Assembly (NCBI RefSeq): GCF_022810405.1
Contig: NZ_JALGQE010000005.1
Coordinates: forward strand, 1-64,000
From: Rhodococcus sp. ARC_M5
Lineage (GTDB): Bacteria > Actinomycetota > Actinomycetes > Mycobacteriales > Mycobacteriaceae
Length of the DNA stretch: 64,000 nt
Direction of reading: 5' to 3'
The notes under the pieces were generated by a model. That model ran no database searches, was not told the origin of the DNA, and was given only the letters and a program-made list of their open reading frames with translations. The stretch's first letter is position 1, and each line of letters starts with the position of its first letter. Of the stretch, positions 25,519 through 35,620 are shown in pieces. The position numbers were made by a program, and so were the translations under genes.

Positions 25519-26283
25519 ATGTCCGCTCCACTGACCGCCCACATCGACGTGCACCGCGCCGGTGATCGATCGAAAACCCGTGTGTCCTGGCTGGACTCGA
25601 AACATTCGTTCTCGTTCGGTCAGCACTACGACCCGGACAACACCCATCACGGACTGTTGCTGGTCAACAACGACGACATCGTCACTGCCGGTCAAGGTTT
25701 CGAGACGCATCCGCATCGCGACATGGAGATCGTCACGTGGGTGGTGCAGGGTTCGCTGGTGCATCAGGATTCCATCGGACACTCCGGAATCATCTATCCC
25801 GGCCTGGCGCAACGGATGACCGCAGGCAAGGGCATCATGCACTCCGAGAAGAACGATTCCTGGAGCATCGACGGCAACAGACACACCGAACCCGTTCGCT
25901 TCGTACAGATGTGGGTGCTGCCGGACAGCCCCGGTACACAACCCGGTTACGAACAGCTCGAGATCGGTGACGAACTACTGCGGGGCGGGCTGGTCACCGT
26001 CGCGTCGGGAATGGACAAGCACCGTGGCCGGGCAGCAATCACCATCGGCCAGAAGTCGGCAGCGCTACACGCGGCAAGGCTGCTGCCCGGTACCTCGGTG
26101 ACAGTTCCCGATGCCCCGTTCGTGCACCTGTTCGTCGCGCGCGGCACCGTCACGCTCGAGGGTGTGGGCGAGCTCTGGGAGGGCGACGCCGTCCGCATGA
26201 GTTCGACTGGCGGACAACGTATCACCGCCGCAGAGCCGGCCGAGGTACTGATCTGGGAGATGCATTCGCGACTCGGCGGTTGA
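25519..26283 (+). CDS. Pirin family protein
   Basis: Bicupin of 254 residues. The N-terminal cupin has the metal-binding pattern ETHPHRDMEIVTWV (His-x-His and Glu) and the pirin block GIMHSEKND; the C-terminal cupin is less conserved (FVHLFVARGTVTLEGVGELWEGDAVRMS). Pirins bind iron and include quercetin dioxygenases and redox sensors; which applies here is not readable. It appears leaderless, diverges from maltokinase and has no obvious operon partner. Confidence 0.85.
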   Translation: MSAPLTAHIDVHRAGDRSKTRVSWLDSKHSFSFGQHYDPDNTHHGLLLVNNDDIVTAGQGFETHPHRDMEIVTWVVQGSLVHQDSIGHSGIIYPGLAQRMTAGKGIMHSEKNDSWSIDGNRHTEPVRFVQMWVLPDSPGTQPGYEQLEIGDELLRGGLVTVASGMDKHRGRAAITIGQKSAALHAARLLPGTSVTVPDAPFVHLFVARGTVTLEGVGELWEGDAVRMSSTGGQRITAAEPAEVLIWEMHSRLGG

Positions 26284-26394
26284 CATGCGTGTTCGATGAC
26301 AAGTTGATCACGGCAACATGTGGGGCCTGGGCCCACAGCAGACACCCGCATACACTCCCAGCGTTCACGATCGCCGATTTCGGAGGTACTCAAC

Positions 26395-26871
26395 GTGTCG
26401 AATCAGAATCCGCCGCCCGGAAACTATCCCCCTCCCGGAAACTACCCTTCACCTGGTGAGTACCCCCAGCAGGGCGGGTATCAACAACAGCCGGTAGCGC
26501 CGAAGAACACCATGGGCACGGTGGCTCTGGTCCTGGCGATTCTGGGTGTGTTGTTCTCGTGGACCATCGTCGGCGGAATTGTTCTCGGCCTGATCGCCAT
26601 CGTCCTCGGCTTCATCGGACGGTCCAGGTACAAGAAACGCACCGCCACCAACGGCACCGTGTCGCTCATCGCGATCATTCTCGGTTTCGTGGCCGCAGCG
26701 CTGTCCATCGTTCTCGTCGTCGTCGGCGTCGGCCTGTTCAACGCAGGCGGTGGCCAGGACTTCACCGAGTGCCTGAACAACGCAGGCAGCGACACGACAG
26801 CGCAACAGCAATGCGCCGACGAATTTCAGCAGAACCTCGAGAACAGGTTCGACGAGTCCACGCCCAATTGA
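26395..26871 (+). CDS. DUF4190-like membrane protein with Gly/Pro/Tyr-rich N-terminus
   Basis: A 158-residue protein. Residues 1-35 are a low-complexity cytoplasmic segment with repeats of GNYPPP type. Two membrane helices follow (about 41-68 and 83-112) with the polar linker GRSRYKKRTATNG, typical of the DUF4190 family. The outer tail has two cysteines in DFTECLNNAGSDTTAQQQCAD. The GTG at 26395 follows GGAGG by eight bases. Function unknown. Confidence 0.78.
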   Translation: MSNQNPPPGNYPPPGNYPSPGEYPQQGGYQQQPVAPKNTMGTVALVLAILGVLFSWTIVGGIVLGLIAIVLGFIGRSRYKKRTATNGTVSLIAIILGFVAAALSIVLVVVGVGLFNAGGGQDFTECLNNAGSDTTAQQQCADEFQQNLENRFDESTPN

Positions 26872-26878
26872 GTCGCGA

Positions 26879-26919
26879 CCGAGGCGACTCGGCCGCCTCA
26901 GGCGGTCCGGTCGCCTCGG
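26879..26919. terminator. Nested hairpin between convergent genes
   Basis: CCGAGGCGAC (26879-26888) and GTCGCCTCGG (26910-26919) pair perfectly. Inside them CCGCC and GGCGG form a second stem whose three-base loop, TCA at 26898-26900, is exactly the stop codon of the diguanylate cyclase on the minus strand. It probably terminates both genes. Confidence 0.65.
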
Positions 26920-27998
26920 GGTGACGTGCCCGCTACGACCACCTGGTTACCGCCCTGACGCTTGGCTTCGTACATCGCCGCGTCGGCTCGACGCAGCAGT
27001 AGCCTGGTGAGTTCGACGACGTCGGCACCGGCCTCCGAGCTCACGGCGCTGCAGTGCGCGACGCCGATGCTCACCGTCAGGGGCGCGGGGTCCCCTGCGG
27101 AATGCGCGGCACAGCGATATTTCTCGGCCAGTGCGAGGGCCTCGTCCTCGGCCGATTTGGTCACCACCGCGAATTCCTCACCGCCCACCCGCGCAACGAG
27201 CACCCCGTCCGTCGTCAACCGACGTGCGACGAGTTGCAGGGCCGCATCCCCCTGGTGGTGACCGAATCTGTCGTTGATCGACTTGAACCTGTCCACGTCG
27301 ACCACCATCACCGACACATCGGTCGCACCGAGGGAATACACCGGTATGGCCTCGTCGAGTCCTCGACGGTTACGCACCTGCGTGAGTGGGTCGAAGTTGG
27401 CGGCCTGTGCCTGGACCTGCAGTTTGAGCAGCAGGTACTGGAAGAACGTCGGGCCCATGAATGTGATGGGTATCAGCACCACGAGTTGCGCGACGGCCAG
27501 TCCGTGATCGGTTTCCGGCGACAGCAGGATGAGCACGAAGAACAGCACCACGGTTGCCCCGGCCCACAACAGATGCAGAGCCATCACTCTCGCACTGTGG
27601 AAGAGCTGTACGTAGACACTGTTGGCCGCGAGCAGCGCGAGCGCCAAGAAGAGGGTCTGAGGCGATCCGTACGACAACAGAACCAGCGTTACTCCGATGT
27701 CCGAGTACGCGGCGAACGACAGGGACACACGCTTCGACGGCCACGGAGCCTTCAGCCAGGCGACACCGACCACGAGTGTCGAGACGATCGCAACGACGAA
27801 GATCGACCTACCGATCGCAGAGCTCGGCGGAGAATCGGTGAGCAGCAGCAGTGCGCCGGCACCGAGCCCGTACGAGAACGTGCTCAGTGCTGCGGCGAGG
27901 CGATACGGTGCGAGCGCACCGTGCAAACCGAGGTAGCTCACCACCGACTCGTAGCTGTGCGGCTGATTCCACCACACGCGGAGGAATGTCGAGTTCAC
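26898..27998 (-). CDS. Membrane-bound diguanylate cyclase (GGDEF)
   Basis: Makes the second messenger c-di-GMP from two GTP. The 366 residues have about six to seven N-terminal helices (30-195) as a sensor region, then a GGDEF domain beginning FDPLTQVRNRRGLDEAI. The active site is ARVGGEEFAVV near residue 285, with Glu in the third position as in active enzymes. No inhibitory RxxD is seen five residues before it, and no EAL domain. The GTG at 27998 has GGAGG six bases upstream. Confidence 0.85.
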   Translation of the reverse strand: MNSTFLRVWWNQPHSYESVVSYLGLHGALAPYRLAAALSTFSYGLGAGALLLLTDSPPSSAIGRSIFVVAIVSTLVVGVAWLKAPWPSKRVSLSFAAYSDIGVTLVLLSYGSPQTLFLALALLAANSVYVQLFHSARVMALHLLWAGATVVLFFVLILLSPETDHGLAVAQLVVLIPITFMGPTFFQYLLLKLQVQAQAANFDPLTQVRNRRGLDEAIPVYSLGATDVSVMVVDVDRFKSINDRFGHHQGDAALQLVARRLTTDGVLVARVGGEEFAVVTKSAEDEALALAEKYRCAAHSAGDPAPLTVSIGVAHCSAVSSEAGADVVELTRLLLRRADAAMYEAKRQGGNQVVVAGTSPRGDRTA

Positions 27999-28093
27999 AC
28001 AACCTCCATGCGGATTCCGGCCGAGCATCACCGGACCTGACGCTCACCGCCGGGCCGGACATATCGGCCATCGACAATGCTATTCGACCAGCA

Positions 28094-29677
28094 TCACCCT
28101 CGGATGTCTCTTCGCCGGAATGCTGCCGACCCGATGATGCCGACACCGACGGCAGTGACGACGAGCCACCCGATCGGCGCGAGGGACAGTGCTGCTCCCG
28201 GCAATCGCGGAACATGCGTGAAGGGCGAGAGGTCGAGCCACGGCTGCGGTAGGCCCACCACCGCACCGATCTGGCCGAGGGCGACGAATCCGCCCAGGAT
28301 CGCCCACAGGACGGTCGCGAATCGAGGGACAGCGCCGAACAGGGCCACGCCGATGGCCGTCACCACCCACACGGCCGGGAGCTGAATCAATGCGCCGCCC
28401 ACCACGGACCGCAGTTCGCCTGCGATATCCCCGGTGGCCGACCCGTACGGCAGCCCGATGGTGACGCCGACGACCAGGAGCAGCCACGCTGGGCCCAGGA
28501 CGGCCAGGAGTAGATGCCCTGTCAGCCATCGGATCCGCGAGACGCCGGTGGCGAGGGCGATCTCGGCCAGTCCTGCCTCTTCCTCTCCGTGCAGCCGCAG
28601 CAGTGCCGCCACCGAGTAGGCCGCCACCATGATGCCGACCATGCTCAGCACGGCGGCGACGAAAGACTGTTCGAGTGTGGTGCCCCCGAACTTCCCGAGC
28701 GCGTCGCTGATGGCGGTGCTGCTGCCGAGCTGTCCGCCTATACCGCGGGCGGACAACCCGATGGCGATGCCGAACAGGGCAATTCCGACGGTCCAGCCGA
28801 AGGAGGCCCCGCGGGTCAGTCGCCAGGCGAGCGCAACGGGCCCGGCCAGTGTGGACGCGGCCGATGCTCGGCCACGGCGTTCGGCCAGCAGTCCGCTCCC
28901 GAGATCGCGACGCTCGGCCGCCCTGACGGCGGCAGCGAGAAGCAGTGCTGCGGTGGCCAGTGACATCAGCATCGGCCACCACCTCTCGCCTGCGAACGGT
29001 CGCACCTGCGCCGACCACCCGATCGGCGAGAGCCACGACAGGGTGCCCGAGCCCGCATCGCCGATCGCCCGCAGTACGAATGCCGCCGCGAGCACGCCGA
29101 GGGCATAGCCGCGAGCCGCCCGCGCCCCCGACGCCGCCTGCGCCGCCACGGCCGCACAGCCGACGAAGACGAGACCGACGACGACGACCGACGCCCCGTA
29201 CGCGACGCTCCCGGCCACCGGGAGCCCGAATGCCCACAGCGTGATCGACGACAACGCGCCCGTCGCCGCCACCCCGGTGCCCGCCAGCGAGATCGCCGCG
29301 GCCAGTCCGGCGTATCGACCCACCGCCGTCGATCCGATCAGCTCGGTCCGACCCGCGTCCTCCTCACCTCGGGTGTGCCGCACCACGGTGAGGATTGCCG
29401 CCAGCGGAACCAGCGCCAGCACCAGTCCCGAGCGCCACGACACCAGAGCGCCCAGATCGCTTCCGAAGATCGGGCCGACGAGCGCCGCTTGTGCCGGCAT
29501 AGCCACAGTGCCCAGGTAGAAGGCCTGACGGTCGGACGCCGTCGGATACAGACCCTCGAAGCTGACCGCGTACAACAGCGGCAGCGCTCCGAGCAGGACG
29601 ATCCACACCGGTGCCACGAGACGATCTCGGCGCAGATACAGCCGGAACAGCGCGCCCGTCCCCTCGAGGGAGTTCAT
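28094..29677 (-). CDS. ABC exporter permease (Rv1217c/tetronasin type)
   Basis: A large permease of 527 residues with about 12 helices in two ABC-2-like halves, the layout of polyketide-antibiotic exporters. It begins [20 protein letters not shown]. The start overlaps the ATPase stop by four bases. Order and size match the mycobacterial Rv1217c-Rv1218c-Rv1219c efflux cassette, which has been linked to drug tolerance. The cargo is unknown. Confidence 0.83.
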   Translation of the reverse strand: MNSLEGTGALFRLYLRRDRLVAPVWIVLLGALPLLYAVSFEGLYPTASDRQAFYLGTVAMPAQAALVGPIFGSDLGALVSWRSGLVLALVPLAAILTVVRHTRGEEDAGRTELIGSTAVGRYAGLAAAISLAGTGVAATGALSSITLWAFGLPVAGSVAYGASVVVVGLVFVGCAAVAAQAASGARAARGYALGVLAAAFVLRAIGDAGSGTLSWLSPIGWSAQVRPFAGERWWPMLMSLATAALLLAAAVRAAERRDLGSGLLAERRGRASAASTLAGPVALAWRLTRGASFGWTVGIALFGIAIGLSARGIGGQLGSSTAISDALGKFGGTTLEQSFVAAVLSMVGIMVAAYSVAALLRLHGEEEAGLAEIALATGVSRIRWLTGHLLLAVLGPAWLLLVVGVTIGLPYGSATGDIAGELRSVVGGALIQLPAVWVVTAIGVALFGAVPRFATVLWAILGGFVALGQIGAVVGLPQPWLDLSPFTHVPRLPGAALSLAPIGWLVVTAVGVGIIGSAAFRRRDIRG

Positions 29678-30552
29678 TCGTAGTACCTCAGGAACAGTTC
29701 CTCGAGAGTCGGCGGCGAACTGACCAGGCTCCGCACTCCGGCGTCGGCAAGGACGCGCATTAGCGCCGGAAGGGCCTCGTTCTCCACCGTGCAGGTGACG
29801 GTGGAACGGTCCACGCTCACGGCACCGACCCCGGGGAGTGACTCCAGATCGACGGGCACTCGATCGACAGTGGCAGTGATCGTCGTGCGCGTGAGGTGTC
29901 GCATCGAGGCCAGGGTCCCGGAATCGACCGTCCGCCCGTCTCGGATGATCGTCACCGAACTGCACAGCGCATCCACCTCGGACAGGATGTGCGACGACAG
30001 CAGTACCGTGACTCCGCGTCGGGCAGCATCTTTCACGCAGTCCCCGAAGTGCTGTTCCATCAGCGGATCGAGTCCCGATGTGGGTTCGTCGAGGATCAAC
30101 AACTCGACATCGGAGGCCAGGGCCGAGATCAGCGCGACTTTCTGCCGATTGCCCTTGGAGTAGGTGCGGGTGCGCTTGCTCGGATCGAGGGAGAACCGGT
30201 CGAGCAGTTCGGCGCGGCGGGCGGTGTCGACGCCACCGCGCATTCGGCCGAGCAGATCGATCACTTCACCGCCGGTCAGCGACGGCCACAGCGTCACGTC
30301 GCCCGGGACGTAGGCCAGGCGTCGATGCAGTGCAACAGGGTCGGCCCACGGGTCGCCGCCGAGCAAGCGCACCTGACCCGCCGTCGCGCGGACGAGACCG
30401 AGCAGCACGCGGATGGTCGTGGATTTACCGGCCCCGTTGGGTCCGAGGAAGCCGTGCACCTCACCGGTCGGCACGTGCAGGTCCAGTCCGTCGAGGGCCC
30501 GGACCGAACCGAACGTCTTGACCAGTCCGTCGACTGCGATCGCGTCGGTCAT
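29674..30552 (-). CDS. ABC exporter ATP-binding protein (Rv1218c type)
   Basis: A 292-residue ATPase. Walker [17 protein letters not shown] is near residue 36, Walker [20 protein letters not shown] near 155 and the switch His in [11 protein letters not shown] near 190. The signature is atypical, [16 protein letters not shown] in place of LSGGQ, as is usual in this branch. Both ends overlap neighbours by four bases: with tetR upstream and the permease downstream. The three genes are one coupled operon. Confidence 0.88.
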   Translation of the reverse strand: MTDAIAVDGLVKTFGSVRALDGLDLHVPTGEVHGFLGPNGAGKSTTIRVLLGLVRATAGQVRLLGGDPWADPVALHRRLAYVPGDVTLWPSLTGGEVIDLLGRMRGGVDTARRAELLDRFSLDPSKRTRTYSKGNRQKVALISALASDVELLILDEPTSGLDPLMEQHFGDCVKDAARRGVTVLLSSHILSEVDALCSSVTIIRDGRTVDSGTLASMRHLTRTTITATVDRVPVDLESLPGVGAVSVDRSTVTCTVENEALPALMRVLADAGVRSLVSSPPTLEELFLRYYE

Positions 30553-31163
30553 GTCCGGGCCTCCAGATACGTGTTCAAAGCCTGTGAGTCGGTGAACAAT
30601 CCGTCGGTGTAGAGCTCGAGTGCAGGAAGCGTGATCTCGTCACCGAGCGCGCTCAGGGCCTCACGGAAATCGACGTCGGGGCCGGCCATCTGCACGTACA
30701 ACAGCAAGCCTCCGACGTTCTGACGCGTCAGGAATCGGGCCCGCGCCGCGGGGTCTCGGCTGGGAGTGAACCGGCCGTCGCGGACGCCGTCGTCGATGTA
30801 GCGCACGGCGTCGTCGACCATGTGCTCGAACAACTCCCGCGCCAACGTGCCGCCTGCGGAGAAGCTCCGCACGATGTATGCGACGAGCGGCGCGTACTCG
30901 TCGATACGGGCGAGCTGCTCCATCATTCCGGTGGGCGCGGACGACGCTGCCTTGGACTCGCGGATCACCCGCAGAACGTGCTCGTCGCACGCAGTGCGCA
31001 GGCCGTCCTTGGACCCGAAGTGGTGATTGAGCAGCCCAGGAGAGACACCTGCGGCCGTGGCGATGGACCGCACGCCTGCGGTGAAGCCCTGGGAGCCGAA
31101 GACGCCGATCGCGGTGTCGCGGATTCGAGCCCTGGTGGTGAGATCCTCCGATGCTGTACGCAT
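30549..31163 (-). CDS. TetR regulator of the ABC efflux operon (Rv1219c type)
   Basis: A 204-residue repressor-type protein. The helix-turn-helix is at about residues 8-52 ([40 protein letters not shown]), followed by an all-helical ligand domain. The ATG at 31163 is chosen; the in-frame TTG at 31199 would place its own operator inside the coding region. It is the first gene of the operon. Two inverted repeats lie at and just upstream of its start, so it probably represses itself and the exporter. Confidence 0.83.
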   Translation of the reverse strand: MRTASEDLTTRARIRDTAIGVFGSQGFTAGVRSIATAAGVSPGLLNHHFGSKDGLRTACDEHVLRVIRESKAASSAPTGMMEQLARIDEYAPLVAYIVRSFSAGGTLARELFEHMVDDAVRYIDDGVRDGRFTPSRDPAARARFLTRQNVGGLLLYVQMAGPDVDFREALSALGDEITLPALELYTDGLFTDSQALNTYLEART

Positions 31164-31189
31164 GTACAGCACATTAAACACCCGTTCAA
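31153..31189. promoter_or_regulatory. Two inverted repeats at the tetR efflux-operon start
   Basis: GCTGTAC and GTACAGC (31153-31159 and 31164-31170) flank four bases spanning the start codon. TTAAAC and GTTCAA (31174-31179 and 31184-31189) also flank four bases just upstream. Both resemble TetR operators and lie in the gap before the divergent M13 peptidase gene. Confidence 0.5.
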
Positions 31190-31217
31190 TCAAGCGCAAG
31201 AGTGTAAAGATGGACGG

Positions 31218-33176
31218 ATGACTTCAGTAGTGAACTCGGGCATCGATCTCAGCTACCAGGACGAGAACACACGCGCGCAGGACGACCTCTTCGTGCACGT
31301 CAACGGCAAATGGCTGGAGGATTACAGCATCCCCGCCGACCGCGCCGTCGACGGTGCGTTCCGCACGTTGTACGACCGCGCCGAGGTCGACGTACAGACG
31401 ATCATCGAAGAATCCGCGGCCGCGAACCCGCCCGCGGGTAGCGACGCACAGAAGATCGGCGACCTGTTCTCGAGCTTCATGGACGCCGATCGCGCGGAGC
31501 AACTCGGCGTCACCCCGATCGCCGACGAACTCACTGCCATCGCCGACGCCACCGACCTCGTCACCCTCGCAACCGTTCTCGGCTCCGTGCAGCGCACCGG
31601 CGTGGGCGGTGCCATCGGCCATTACGTCGACACCGACGCCAAGCAGTCCGATCGCTACCTCGTGCACTTCAGCCAGTCCGGCATCGGCCTGCCCGACGAG
31701 TCGTACTACCGGCAGGACGAGTACGCCGACATTCGGGCGAGCTACCTCGCGCACATCTCGAAGATGTTCGCGCTCAGCGGTATCGAGTACGACGCACAGA
31801 CGGTGTTCGACCTCGAGCAGAAGATCGCCGCCGGTCACTGGGACGTCGTCGCCAGGCGGGACGCCGAGAAGAGCTACAACCTGGTCGACTACGACACGTT
31901 GGTCAAGAACGGTGCCGGATTCAACTGGGCTGCATGGATTTCCGGACTCGGCAGCACCACCGAGCAGTTCGCCGAGATCGTGGTTCGGCAGCCTCCGTTC
32001 CTGAGTACCTTCGTTTCCCTGTGGAATTCCGAGGACATCGAAGCATGGAAGGCGTGGCTGGCCTGGCGCGTCGTGCATTCGCGGGCACCGTTCCTGACGA
32101 GCGCGATCGTCGACGAGAACTTCGCGTTCTACGGAACGACGCTGACCGGAACGGAGGAGAACCGCGAGCGCTGGAAGCGCGGTGTCTCCCTGGTGCAGGA
32201 CGTGCTCGGCGAGGCCGTCGGCAAGCTGTACGTCGAACGCCACTTCCCGGCCGACTCCAAGGCTCGAATGAAGGTGCTGGTCGACAACCTCACCGAGGCG
32301 TACCGCCGGAACATCTCCGAGCTCGAATGGATGAGCCCGAAAACGCGCGAGAAGGCGTTGGACAAGCTGGGCAAGTTCACCCCCAAGATCGGCTACCCCG
32401 ATCGCTGGCGCGACTACTCCAGCGTCGAGATCAGCGCCGACGACCTGCTCGGTAACTACCGACGCGGCTACACCGCGGACTACCAGCGCGACCTGGACAA
32501 GCTCGGCGGACCCGTCGACCGTGACGAGTGGTTCATGACGCCCCAGACCGTCAACGCCTACTACAACCCCGGCATGAACGAGATCGTCTTTCCCGCAGCC
32601 ATTCTCCAGCCACCGTTCTTCGACCCCGAGGCCGACGACGCGGCCAACTACGGCGGTATCGGAGCCGTCATCGGCCACGAGATCGGCCACGGATTCGACG
32701 ATCAGGGAGCCAAGTACGACGGCGACGGCAACATGGTCGACTGGTGGACCGACAGCGACCGCACCGAATTCGGCAAGCGCACCACGGCCCTCATCGAGCA
32801 GTACAACGAGTTCGAGCCCAAGGCGCTACCCGGCCACAAGGTCAACGGTGAGTTCACCATCGGCGAGAACATCGGCGACCTGGGTGGTCTGTCGATCGCC
32901 GTCGCCGCCTACGAGATCTCACTCGAAGGCAAGGACGCACCGGTGCTCGACGGCCTGAGCGGGCTGCAGCGCGTGTTCTTCGGGTGGTCACAGGTGTGGC
33001 GTACCAAGGCACGAGACGCCGAGGCGATTCGTCGACTCGCCGTCGATCCGCACTCGCCTCCGGAGTTCCGTTGCAATGGCGTCGTGCGAAATCTGGACAG
33101 TTTTCACGAAGCGTTCGACGTACAGCCCGGAGATGCGCTGTACTTGGAGCCGGGGAAGCGCGTCAGGATCTGGTAG
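31218..33176 (+). CDS. M13 family zinc metallopeptidase (Zmp1/PepO-like)
   Basis: Neprilysin-type endopeptidase of 652 residues. The zinc site is VIGHEIGHGFDDQG with His 487 and His 491, and the third ligand is in ENIGDLGG about 60 residues later. The substrate-binding NAYYNPGMNEIVFPA block precedes the zinc site, and the C-terminus ends in RIW, as M13 enzymes commonly end in W. There is no signal peptide or membrane anchor, as in mycobacterial Zmp1. It is divergent from the efflux operon. Confidence 0.9.
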   Translation: MTSVVNSGIDLSYQDENTRAQDDLFVHVNGKWLEDYSIPADRAVDGAFRTLYDRAEVDVQTIIEESAAANPPAGSDAQKIGDLFSSFMDADRAEQLGVTPIADELTAIADATDLVTLATVLGSVQRTGVGGAIGHYVDTDAKQSDRYLVHFSQSGIGLPDESYYRQDEYADIRASYLAHISKMFALSGIEYDAQTVFDLEQKIAAGHWDVVARRDAEKSYNLVDYDTLVKNGAGFNWAAWISGLGSTTEQFAEIVVRQPPFLSTFVSLWNSEDIEAWKAWLAWRVVHSRAPFLTSAIVDENFAFYGTTLTGTEENRERWKRGVSLVQDVLGEAVGKLYVERHFPADSKARMKVLVDNLTEAYRRNISELEWMSPKTREKALDKLGKFTPKIGYPDRWRDYSSVEISADDLLGNYRRGYTADYQRDLDKLGGPVDRDEWFMTPQTVNAYYNPGMNEIVFPAAILQPPFFDPEADDAANYGGIGAVIGHEIGHGFDDQGAKYDGDGNMVDWWTDSDRTEFGKRTTALIEQYNEFEPKALPGHKVNGEFTIGENIGDLGGLSIAVAAYEISLEGKDAPVLDGLSGLQRVFFGWSQVWRTKARDAEAIRRLAVDPHSPPEFRCNGVVRNLDSFHEAFDVQPGDALYLEPGKRVRIW

Positions 33177-33179
33177 CAG

Positions 33180-33225
33180 CAGGTGAGCGGAACTTCGTAG
33201 CGTGCTACGAAGTTCCGCTCACCTG
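33180..33225. repeat. 46-bp perfect inverted repeat (GTGAGCGGAACTTCG family)
   Basis: Arms of 22 bases beginning CAGGTGAGCGGAACTTCG pair perfectly around a two-base GT centre. A shorter copy lies at 39442-39481 and a half-copy at 130-147. It follows the M13 peptidase stop by three bases and probably ends that transcript. Confidence 0.8.
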
Positions 33226-33252
33226 GGGGACACAACGGGGAGGACTGTTCGG

Positions 33253-34563
33253 ATGAGGGAATTCGTACGATGGCTCGCAGCGCACGGGGTCATCAGGTTC
33301 GCGGCCAAACGAGCAGCGGCCGCGGGCGATCCGCAGGCGATGCTGGTGGCCGATCCGGCGACGCGAGCCAATCCGACGCCGGTCTACGAGAAGCTGCGCG
33401 CCACCGCACCGCTGGTGAAGACTCGGATCTCGAACATCACCGTGCATCACCGGGTGGCATTCGACCTGCTGCGCTCGGACGACTTCCGGGTCACTCAGCT
33501 CGGTGCGACCCTTCCCGGTCCGATGCGGTGGGTCGAGGAGCACACCAGATCCGGCGCACTGCACCCGATCCTGCCGCCGTCACTGCTGTCGGTCGAACCG
33601 CCGAACCACACCAGGTACCGCAAGCTGGTGTCCTCGGTCTTCACTGCCCGCGCGGTGAAGAAGATGCGCGATCAGGTGCAGGAAACGGCCGATGCTCTGC
33701 TCGACGAGCTGTCCGACGGCTCGCCGGTCGTCGACATCGTCGATCGCTATTGCGCGCGACTGCCGGTCGCGGTCATCGGGCGCATCCTCGGCGTTCCTGA
33801 GGAGGACAATCAACGAGTTCTCGAGTTCGGCGAGATGGCCGCACCCAGTCTCGACATCGGATTGTCGTGGTCTCAGTTCAAGCAGGTCGAGCGTGGGCTG
33901 ATCGGGTTCGACGCCTGGCTGTCGCAACACATCGCGGAGTTGCGCCGCAATCCCGGCGACGATCTGATGAGTCAGTTGATCGCCGCGAAGGACGAGGGCA
34001 TCGGCCTCAACGACGAAGAGCTCAGGGCCACTGCCGGTTTGGTGCTGGCGGCGGGATTCGAGACGACGGTCAACCTCCTCGGCAGCGGAATCCGGTTGCT
34101 GCTCGACCATCCCGATCAATTGGCGGTGCTGCAACAGGATCCATCGCACTGGCCCACTGCGATCGACGAGATGTTGCGGATGGAGTCTCCCGTACAGCTC
34201 ACGGCCCGCATGGCAAAGCACGACGTCGAGGTCGAGGGCGTGACGGTGCACGAGGGCAAGCTCGTCGTACTGGTGCTGGCCGGTGCCAATCGGGATCCGC
34301 TGGTGTTCGAGGACCCCAATCGCTTCGACGTCACCCGCGCCAACGCCGGCAAGCACCTGTCGTTCTCGGGCGGACGCCACTACTGCCTCGGCGCGGCACT
34401 GGCCAAAGCCGAATCCGAAGTGGGACTCAAGACCCTGTTCGATCGGTTCCCTCACCTGCGGTCGGCAGGCGAGGGAACCCGACGCAACACCCGCGTCTTG
34501 CACGGATGGGCTACTCTCCCAGTCGATCTGGGTGAGCCCGTCAGGACAACCGCAGGCCGGTAA
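33253..34563 (+). CDS. Cytochrome P450
   Basis: Heme-thiolate monooxygenase of 436 residues. The I-helix oxygen-binding segment is LVLAAGFETTVN near residue 275, the ExxR motif is in DEMLRMESPVQLTARMA near 310, and the heme loop FSGGRHYCLGAALAKAE supplies Cys 378. The ATG at 33253 follows GGGGAGG. It has no adjacent ferredoxin or reductase. Its last 23 bases overlap the convergent ugpC gene. Substrate unknown. Confidence 0.9.
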   Translation: MREFVRWLAAHGVIRFAAKRAAAAGDPQAMLVADPATRANPTPVYEKLRATAPLVKTRISNITVHHRVAFDLLRSDDFRVTQLGATLPGPMRWVEEHTRSGALHPILPPSLLSVEPPNHTRYRKLVSSVFTARAVKKMRDQVQETADALLDELSDGSPVVDIVDRYCARLPVAVIGRILGVPEEDNQRVLEFGEMAAPSLDIGLSWSQFKQVERGLIGFDAWLSQHIAELRRNPGDDLMSQLIAAKDEGIGLNDEELRATAGLVLAAGFETTVNLLGSGIRLLLDHPDQLAVLQQDPSHWPTAIDEMLRMESPVQLTARMAKHDVEVEGVTVHEGKLVVLVLAGANRDPLVFEDPNRFDVTRANAGKHLSFSGGRHYCLGAALAKAESEVGLKTLFDRFPHLRSAGEGTRRNTRVLHGWATLPVDLGEPVRTTAGR

Positions 34564-35620
34564 CGGAGTCGAAGAAGAACAACTCGTCGAACCGCGGAAC
34601 CAGTCGAATGGTTTCGGCCAGTGCGATCGACAGCTTGCGATCGACTCGGACCGAGATCCTCCCGGAAGTGGTGGTCCACCCGCCGTTCGTACTGGGTGCG
34701 GAAGCGTAGACGAACGACTCCGCACCCAGTTCCTCGATCAGCTCGACCGTCAGTTGCAGGCCGGCCCCATCGCCCACCAGGTCCCACGATTCCGGTCGCA
34801 CACCGACGACGACGCGCTCGCCCGCCGAGGCCGGGAAGGGAATCCGCAACTCACCGAGTACGGCCGCGCCGTCGCGCACGGGGGCGTCGACCAGATTCAT
34901 TCCTGGTGATCCGATGAATCCGGCGACGAACGTGTTGACGGGATCGTCGTACAACTCCCGCGGCGCGGCGATCTGCTGCAGCTTTCCGTCCAGCAGGACG
35001 GCAACACGATCACCCATGGTCATGGCCTCGACCTGATCGTGGGTGACGTACACCGTCGTGGTGCCCAGTCGTCGCTGCAGCCCGGCGATCTGGGCTCTGG
35101 TCGACACCCGCAGCTTGGCGTCGAGGTTGGACAACGGCTCGTCCATGCAGAACACCTTGGGCTGACGCACGATGGCGCGCCCCATCGCCACTCGCTGACG
35201 CTGCCCACCGGAGAGCTTGCCGGGCCTGCGACCGAGCAGCGGCTCCAGCTCGAGCATCTTCGCCGCATCGAGGACTCGGGCGGCGGTGTCGGACTTGCTC
35301 ATTCCAGCGTTGCGCAGCGCGAAGCCCATGTTGTCACCGACGGTCATGTTGGGGTACAGCGCGTAGTTCTGGAACACCATCGCCACGTCCCTGGCCCGCG
35401 GTGCCAGCGAGGTGACGTCCACTCCGCCGATGTCGATGTGACCGCTTTCGACGGATTCGAGACCGGCGAGCATCCGCAGACTCGTCGACTTCCCGCAGCC
35501 CGAAGGTCCGACGAGAACGATGAATTCACCGTCCGCGATGTCGAGTTCGAGGTTGTCGACAGCGAGCGCATCGGCTCCCGGGTACCGATGCGAGACACCG
35601 GCGTAGTGAACGGCCGCCAT
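34541..35620 (-). CDS. ugpC: Glycerol-phosphate ABC importer ATPase UgpC
   Basis: ATPase of the MalK/UgpC class, 359 residues. Walker A GPSGCGKST is near residue 38, the signature LSGGQRQRVAMGRAIV near 135, Walker B VFCMDEPLSNLDAKLR near 158 and the switch THDQVEAMTMGDRVAVL follows. A C-terminal TOBE-type regulatory domain spans about 240-359. Its ATG shares one base with the ugpB stop. It is the last gene of the operon. Confidence 0.88.
   Translation of the reverse strand: MAAVHYAGVSHRYPGADALAVDNLELDIADGEFIVLVGPSGCGKSTSLRMLAGLESVESGHIDIGGVDVTSLAPRARDVAMVFQNYALYPNMTVGDNMGFALRNAGMSKSDTAARVLDAAKMLELEPLLGRRPGKLSGGQRQRVAMGRAIVRQPKVFCMDEPLSNLDAKLRVSTRAQIAGLQRRLGTTTVYVTHDQVEAMTMGDRVAVLLDGKLQQIAAPRELYDDPVNTFVAGFIGSPGMNLVDAPVRDGAAVLGELRIPFPASAGERVVVGVRPESWDLVGDGAGLQLTVELIEELGAESFVYASAPSTNGGWTTTSGRISVRVDRKLSIALAETIRLVPRFDELFFFDSVTGLRLS

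Noticed and set aside
23583..25565. A 660-residue plus-strand frame
   Set aside because: Antisense to maltokinase and the 55-residue gene, with no domain.
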